A DNA stretch of 9,563 nucleotides from Chloroflexota bacterium. GTDB lineage: Bacteria > Chloroflexota > Dehalococcoidia > SM23-28-2 > RBG-16-64-32. The DNA lies in contig JADFNQ010000037.1 of the NCBI GenBank assembly GCA_022563285.1, positions 1 through 9,563 of the forward strand, given 5' to 3'. The notes beneath the pieces are model-generated. The model saw nothing but the letters and a program-made list of their open reading frames with translations. It did not search any database and was not told the origin of the DNA. Every line of letters starts with the position of its first letter. Within the stretch, counting starts at the first letter, position 1. The position numbers and the translations under genes are program-made. Below, piece by piece: positions 6,053 to 9,563 of this stretch.

Positions 6053-6898
6053 TTGGCCGTTCGGATCGTCACGGACAGCACCGCCGACCTGCCCCTGAAG
6101 TTCGCCCACGACCTCGGCATCTCAGTCGTCCCCTTGAGCGTCATCTTCGGCGACGAGGTCTTCCGCGAGGGGGTCGACATAGGCCACGACCTGTTCTACG
6201 ACAAGCTGGTCCACGCGCGGGATCTACCCACCACCTCGGCACCCTCGGTCGGCGATTTCCTCGAGGTGTACGAGCCGCTGCTGAAGGAGACGAATGAGAT
6301 CTTCTCCGTGCACCTTTCGTCCAAGCTCTCGGCGACCTACAACAACGCCTGCCAGGCGGCGAACATCCTGGCCGACCGGGGGGCGCGGATAGAGGTGATC
6401 GATTCGCAGGCGATCTCCCTGGGGCTGACCTTCGTAACGCTGGCAGCGGCCCGGGCGGCGCGGGAAGGCGGCGACATCGAGCAGATCAGGGCGGCGGTGG
6501 AGCGCACGGTACGAAATATCCGCATCTACGTAATGGTGGACACGCTGGAGTACCTGCGGCGGGGGGGCCGTATCGGCCGGGCCAGGGCGTTCCTGGGGAC
6601 GATGCTGCGGGTGAAGCCGCTGCTATCGCTGCGGGACGGCGAGGTCCACCCCGAGGAGCGGGTGCGCACGAAGGCGCGCGCTATGGAGCGGCTGTTCCAG
6701 ATTGCGACCTCGTTTCCCAACGTCCGGGAGATGGCCATTGGGTACTCCACCAACCCACAGGACGCGCACGACTTTGAGTTGCGGCTGGCGGCGGCGATGC
6801 CGCAGGTGAACATCCTGGTGACGCGGGTAGGCCCGGTCATCGGAACACACGTTGGGCCCGGCGCTCTGGCCTTCGGTCTGCTTGAGGGGGAAGAATAG
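6053..6898 (+). CDS. DegV family protein, FakB-type fatty-acid-binding protein
   Basis: Predicted FakB partner of the upstream kinase: it binds a free fatty acid and presents its carboxylate to FakA, then carries the acyl-phosphate on to PlsX/PlsY. The 281 residues are the normal DegV length. Signatures: IVTDSTADLP at 5-14, PLSVIFGDEVFREG at 27-40, TTSAPSVGDF at 60-69, SSKLSATYNNA at 89-99, VIDSQAISLG at 115-124, LEYLRRGGRIG at 165-175, KPLLSLRDG at 188-196 and GPVIGTHVGPG at 260-270. Thr61, Ser62, Ser93 and His266 fall where known FakB proteins hold the fatty-acid carboxylate (recalled, not aligned). Start TTG, with a perfect AAGGAGG five bases upstream. It lies 54 bases after fakA with its own promoter candidate, and four bases before the recG N-terminal frame. 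Acyl-chain preference cannot be read from the sequence. Confidence 0.9.
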   Translation: MAVRIVTDSTADLPLKFAHDLGISVVPLSVIFGDEVFREGVDIGHDLFYDKLVHARDLPTTSAPSVGDFLEVYEPLLKETNEIFSVHLSSKLSATYNNACQAANILADRGARIEVIDSQAISLGLTFVTLAAARAAREGGDIEQIRAAVERTVRNIRIYVMVDTLEYLRRGGRIGRARAFLGTMLRVKPLLSLRDGEVHPEERVRTKARAMERLFQIATSFPNVREMAIGYSTNPQDAHDFELRLAAAMPQVNILVTRVGPVIGTHVGPGALAFGLLEGEE

Positions 6899-6902
6899 CC
6901 GC

Positions 6903-7091
6903 TTGACAGAGGCGGTCCAGAGGCTACGTAAAGTCCTCACGCTGGAGCGCTCGCGGAAGTTCGCGGACACGGCGGTCATCGGCGGTCTGGACAGCTACCT
7001 GCAGCACTTCCTGTCGGACTTTCACCTTCCCTCCGACCACCGCTTCAGGCAGGTGCTGCGCTCGCTGCCTCCGCTTGGCTATGGGGCGTAG
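6903..7091 (+). pseudogene. recG: N-terminal extension of RecG, cut off by an in-frame stop
   Basis: A 62-codon piece from TTG 6903, four bases after the degV stop, with a weak purine-rich site (GAGGGGGAAG, from 6884). Residues such as LRKVLTLERSRKF and AVIGGLDSYLQHFL resemble the extra N-terminal domain of RecG proteins in Chloroflexota and some other phyla (family recall, no search). It ends at TAG 7089-7091. The next frame is the same one: text just before the stop (SLPPLGYGA) and just after it (HPVQRRRVVEEL) reads like one continuous RecG linker. It is therefore annotated as the front part of a broken or recoded recG, not as a separate gene. An earlier TTG at 6852 would lie inside degV and is unlikely. 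A true small separate protein cannot be excluded. Confidence 0.65.
7089..7091 (+). other. In-frame amber codon (TAG) inside recG
   Basis: TAG interrupts a frame otherwise open from 6903 to 9356 (818 codons including the final stop). It lies in the loop of a short GGGG (7083-7086) / CCCC (7094-7097) stem and is followed by C. Possible causes are a base-call or assembly error, a real nonsense change, or readthrough; the sequence alone does not decide. Confidence 0.75.
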
Positions 7092-7097
7092 CACCCC

Positions 7098-9356
7098 GTG
7101 CAGCGCCGCCGCGTGGTGGAGGAGCTGGAGATGGCGCTGAAGCAGCCTATCCCCGCAGTCTCCGCTCCACCCGCCGAATCGCGGAACTCGAAGATCGTCC
7201 CGGTCCGCCCGCAGCCTCGGGGGAGCCGCGAGCGTGCCCGGGCTGAGCCGACCGTAGCAGGGGCGATGGAATCTCCCGTGGAGGTGCTGAAGGGGGTCAG
7301 CAGGGGCTACGCTACCAAGCTCAAGAAGCTGGGCGTGGAGAGGGTTGGCGACCTGCTCTGGCTGTTCCCCTTCCGCTACAACGATTTCTCTCAGGTGAGG
7401 CCTATCGCGGAGCTGGTCGTGGGGGAGGAGCAGACGGTGCTGGGCGAGGTCTGGTCGGCCGGCGCCGGCCTGGTAGGCCGCCGTAAGGCGAGCGAGGCGG
7501 TGATCGGCGACGAGACGGGGACGCTGCGTGTAGTCTGGTGGGGCCAGACGTATCTAGCACGGCAGTTGCGGAGCGGCATGAAGGTCGCGTTGAGCGGCAA
7601 GGTCACGGCCTTCCGCGGCCGGATACAGATGGAGAACCCGGAGTGGGAACCGGTCGAGGAGGAGTCGCTGCACACGCGTCGGCTGGTGCCGGTGTACCCG
7701 GGCACGGAGCGCTTGCCCCAGCGTCTGGTGCGGCGCCTGGCCCGCGAGGCTGTGGGCGCCTTCGCGGACCAGCTGGAGGAGACGTTGCCGGAGGAGGTCA
7801 GGCGGCGTCTGAAGCTTCTGCCGGTGACGCAGGCGATGCGTCAGATGCACATCCCGGACTCGTCTCAGCAGGCCGCCGAGGCGCGGAGGCGGTTCGCTCT
7901 AGAGGAGCTGCTGTACATAGAGCTGGGGGTCGTACGCCGGCGACTGGCATGGCAGGCGGCGGGCGCTGCGCCTCGGCTGACGTTGCCGCAACCGGCCCAC
8001 GACGGCTTCGTCGGCTCGCTGCCGTTCGCCCTCACGGCGGCCCAGCGTCGGGCCATCGACGAACTGCTGCGGGACATCGGGCAGAGCGTGCCCATGAGCC
8101 GGTTGCTGGAGGGCGATGTGGGCAGCGGCAAGACGGTGGTGGCGGCGGTGGCGCTGCTGGCGGCGGTGGCCGCCGGCCATCAGGGTGCGATTATGGCGCC
8201 AACGGAGGTGCTAGCGGAGCAGCACTACCGCACCTTCTGCTCGCTGCTTTCGGACGGCGAGGAAGGGCTATGGCAGGACGTATTCAGGTTGGACTACCTG
8301 GAGAAGCCGCTACGAGTGACCCTGCTGCGCGGAAGCCTTAAGGCCTCGGAGAAGGCGGCGGCCCAGGACAGCATCGCCCGGGGCGAGACGGACATCGCCA
8401 TCGGCACGCAGGCGCTGATCCAGGAAGATGTCTCGTTCCAGCGACTCGGCCTCGTGGTCGTGGACGAGCAGCACCGCTTCGGCGTGGAGCAGCGGGCCGC
8501 CTTGCGGCAGAAGGGGGGGAGCCCGCATGTGCTGGTGATGACCGCAACCCCCATCCCCCGCACCCTGGCCCTCACCGTCTACGGCGACCTGGACATCACG
8601 GTCCTGGACGAGATGCCGCCGGGACGCCCGCCGGTGAAGACCTACCGCCTGCGGCCGGAGCAGCGCCGGCAGGCGTACGACTTCCTGCGCAAACAGGTGA
8701 GCGCGGGGCGGCAGGCCTACATTATCTGCCCGTTGGTGGAGGAATCGGAGGCGGTGGCGGCGCGGGCGGCTGTACAGGAGTACGAGCGGCTGTGCGCCGA
8801 CGTGTTCCCCGACCTGCGTCTCGGCCTGCTGCACGGCCGCATGACGCCCGGTGATAAGGACACGGTGATGCGCGCTTTCCGGGACGGCGGCCTGGACGTG
8901 CTGGTGTCCACGGCGGTGGTAGAGGTGGGGATCGACGTGCCCAACGCCACCGTGATGCTGGTGGAGGGCGCGGACCGGTTCGGGCTGGCCCAGCTCCACC
9001 AGTTCCGGGGCCGAGTCCGGCGGAGCAGCGTGCAGGCCTACTGCCTGCTGCTATCCGAGAACCCGTCGGAGGAGGCGCAGGAGCGGCTGCGCATCCTGGA
9101 GACGACTCACGACGGGTTCAAGCTGGCGGAGGAGGACCTGCGCATCCGGGGGCCGGGAGAATACTTCGGGACGCGGCAGTCCGGTTTGCCTGACCTCAAG
9201 GTTGCGCGTATAACGGATGTGGCCCTCATTGAGCAGGCCCGCGCGGAGGCGATCCGCCTGCTGGAGGCCGACCCGGAGCTGAAGCGGCCGGAGCACGGGG
9301 CGCTGGCGGCGCGGATGAAGGAGCTATGGGGCCGCATAACGGCGGAGGTGTCCTAG
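7098..9356 (+). CDS. recG: ATP-dependent DNA helicase RecG, core (wedge plus helicase domains)
   Basis: RecG remodels stalled replication forks and branched recombination intermediates. Counting from GTG 7098 (752 residues): a disordered linker to about 56, the OB-fold wedge domain about 57-190, then the superfamily 2 helicase. Walker A GDVGSGKT at 339-346, motif Ia APTEVLAEQH at 367-376, motif II DEQH at 456-459, motif III TATPIPRT at 482-489, LLHGRM at 577-582, STAVVEVGIDVPNATVM at 604-620, motif VI QFRGRVRR at 635-642, and the TRG region RIRGPGEYFGTRQSG at 682-696 are all intact. Start is uncertain: GTG 7098 has no clear ribosome site; ATG 7131 has GGAGGAG six bases upstream (741 residues); ATG 7266 would give 696 residues, close to the classic E. 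coli-type RecG. In-frame sequence above the TAG at 7089 encodes the lineage's N-terminal extension, so the core probably remains functional without it. Confidence 0.95.
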   Translation: MQRRRVVEELEMALKQPIPAVSAPPAESRNSKIVPVRPQPRGSRERARAEPTVAGAMESPVEVLKGVSRGYATKLKKLGVERVGDLLWLFPFRYNDFSQVRPIAELVVGEEQTVLGEVWSAGAGLVGRRKASEAVIGDETGTLRVVWWGQTYLARQLRSGMKVALSGKVTAFRGRIQMENPEWEPVEEESLHTRRLVPVYPGTERLPQRLVRRLAREAVGAFADQLEETLPEEVRRRLKLLPVTQAMRQMHIPDSSQQAAEARRRFALEELLYIELGVVRRRLAWQAAGAAPRLTLPQPAHDGFVGSLPFALTAAQRRAIDELLRDIGQSVPMSRLLEGDVGSGKTVVAAVALLAAVAAGHQGAIMAPTEVLAEQHYRTFCSLLSDGEEGLWQDVFRLDYLEKPLRVTLLRGSLKASEKAAAQDSIARGETDIAIGTQALIQEDVSFQRLGLVVVDEQHRFGVEQRAALRQKGGSPHVLVMTATPIPRTLALTVYGDLDITVLDEMPPGRPPVKTYRLRPEQRRQAYDFLRKQVSAGRQAYIICPLVEESEAVAARAAVQEYERLCADVFPDLRLGLLHGRMTPGDKDTVMRAFRDGGLDVLVSTAVVEVGIDVPNATVMLVEGADRFGLAQLHQFRGRVRRSSVQAYCLLLSENPSEEAQERLRILETTHDGFKLAEEDLRIRGPGEYFGTRQSGLPDLKVARITDVALIEQARAEAIRLLEADPELKRPEHGALAARMKELWGRITAEVS

Positions 9357-9373
9357 CGCCGCCGCTAAGGGGC

Positions 9374-9382
9374 TGCTACAAT
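9374..9382 (+). promoter_or_regulatory. Candidate argS promoter, extended -10
   Basis: TGCTACAAT combines a TG extension with TACAAT (9377-9382), five of six consensus bases. No good -35 is seen. Initiation near 9389 gives a leader of about 46 bases that contains the hairpin at 9394-9416. Confidence 0.5.
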
Positions 9383-9393
9383 CGAGGTTGCGA

Positions 9394-9416
9394 ATGCCGC
9401 CCCCTGGGGGCGGTAT
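9394..9416 (+). promoter_or_regulatory. Strong GC-rich hairpin in the argS leader or recG 3' end
   Basis: CCGCCCCC (9397-9404) and GGGGGCGG (9406-9413) are perfectly complementary; allowing a CTG loop leaves seven GC pairs, and the stem extends outward by one G-U and two A-T pairs. It ends ten bases before the argS Shine-Dalgarno. Only three Ts follow, about eight bases later, so it is a poor intrinsic terminator for recG. A leader structure affecting argS translation or mRNA stability is the other reading. Confidence 0.5.
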
Positions 9417-9434
9417 GGTGCTTTCAGGAGATCG

Positions 9435-9563
9435 ATGATCAAGCAAGAGCTGGAACGCCTTATATCGGACGCCGTCCGTCGAGCTCAGGACGCCGGCGAT
9501 CTACCCGCCGTGGCCGTGCCGGACCTCCCCCTGGAGCGGCCGCAGCGCCCGGAGCACGGGGAC
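9435..9563 (+). CDS. argS: Arginyl-tRNA synthetase, N-terminal part (runs off the window)
   Basis: Only 43 codons are present, open to the window edge. The reading MIKQELERLISDAVRRA, then a DLP segment and ERPQRPEHGD, matches the N-terminal Add-1 domain of ArgRS, where a conserved ERPxxxEHGDYATN stretch leads to the catalytic core. ArgRS charges tRNA-Arg with arginine in the cytoplasm. The ATG is supported by AGGAG at 9426-9430, four bases upstream, and by the family N-terminus. The catalytic HIGH-type and KMSKS-type motifs lie outside the window, so completeness cannot be judged. It has its own promoter candidate and leader hairpin, 78 bases after recG. Confidence 0.85.
   Translation, partial: MIKQELERLISDAVRRAQDAGDLPAVAVPDLPLERPQRPEHGD

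Noticed and set aside
6852..6902. Upstream TTG start for the recG N-terminal piece
   Set aside because: It would read inside the conserved end of degV in another frame; residues 1-17 look unlike RecG, and TTG 6903 fits better.
8310..8999. 229-codon minus-strand frame opposite recG
   Set aside because: His/Arg/Val-rich antisense of conserved helicase motifs; not coding.
9389..9434. T-box riboswitch upstream of argS
   Set aside because: The predicted leader is only about 46 bases, with no room for Stem I or an antiterminator.

Overview
This GC-rich window carries eight gene loci plus the first 43 codons of a ninth. It looks like a chromosomal housekeeping segment from a free-living bacterium. 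The best guess is Chloroflexota, perhaps a Dehalococcoidia-like or SAR202-like lineage. The reasons are the long Pro/Thr tail on a secreted deacetylase, the TFDxG-type CE4 deacetylase, an N-terminally extended RecG, the mix of GTG, TTG and ATG starts, and the gene order. Taxonomy is inferred from style and was not tested by a search.

Layout. (1) Positions 8-1878: a HAD-family phosphatase overlapping, through ATGA, an exported polysaccharide deacetylase with a Pro/Thr-rich tail. (2) Positions 1879-1930: a short gap with a palindrome resembling a dispersed repeat, then a perfect TATAAT box 9 bases before the argH start. (3) Positions 1931-3990: argH (argininosuccinate lyase) and rpe (ribulose-phosphate 3-epimerase), overlapping through GTGA. 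(4) rpmB (ribosomal protein L28) on the minus strand, convergent with rpe and divergent from the next gene; the 132-base divergent gap holds facing promoter candidates and a 14-base palindrome. (5) Positions 4346-6898: a FakA-type (DAK2/YloV) fatty acid kinase and a DegV/FakB-type fatty-acid-binding protein. (6) Positions 6903-9356: recG, split by an in-frame TAG at 7089-7091 into a 62-residue N-terminal piece and an intact helicase core. (7) From 9435: the start of argS (arginyl-tRNA synthetase), behind an extended -10 candidate and a strong leader hairpin, running off the window.

How the genes fit together. FakA and DegV/FakB form a complete predicted fatty acid kinase pair that would make acyl-phosphate for phospholipid synthesis. 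The rpe, divergent rpmB, fakA, recG order resembles the Bacillus rpe/rpmB/yloU-yloV/sda/recG region, which suggests old conserved synteny. ArgH and ArgS both concern arginine but lie in separate transcription units. No mobile element, CRISPR array, tRNA or rRNA was seen, and no new multi-gene system. The observation most worth a second look is the in-frame stop in recG; next are the repeat-like palindrome and leaderless-looking promoter at argH, and the regulatory architecture between rpmB and fakA.
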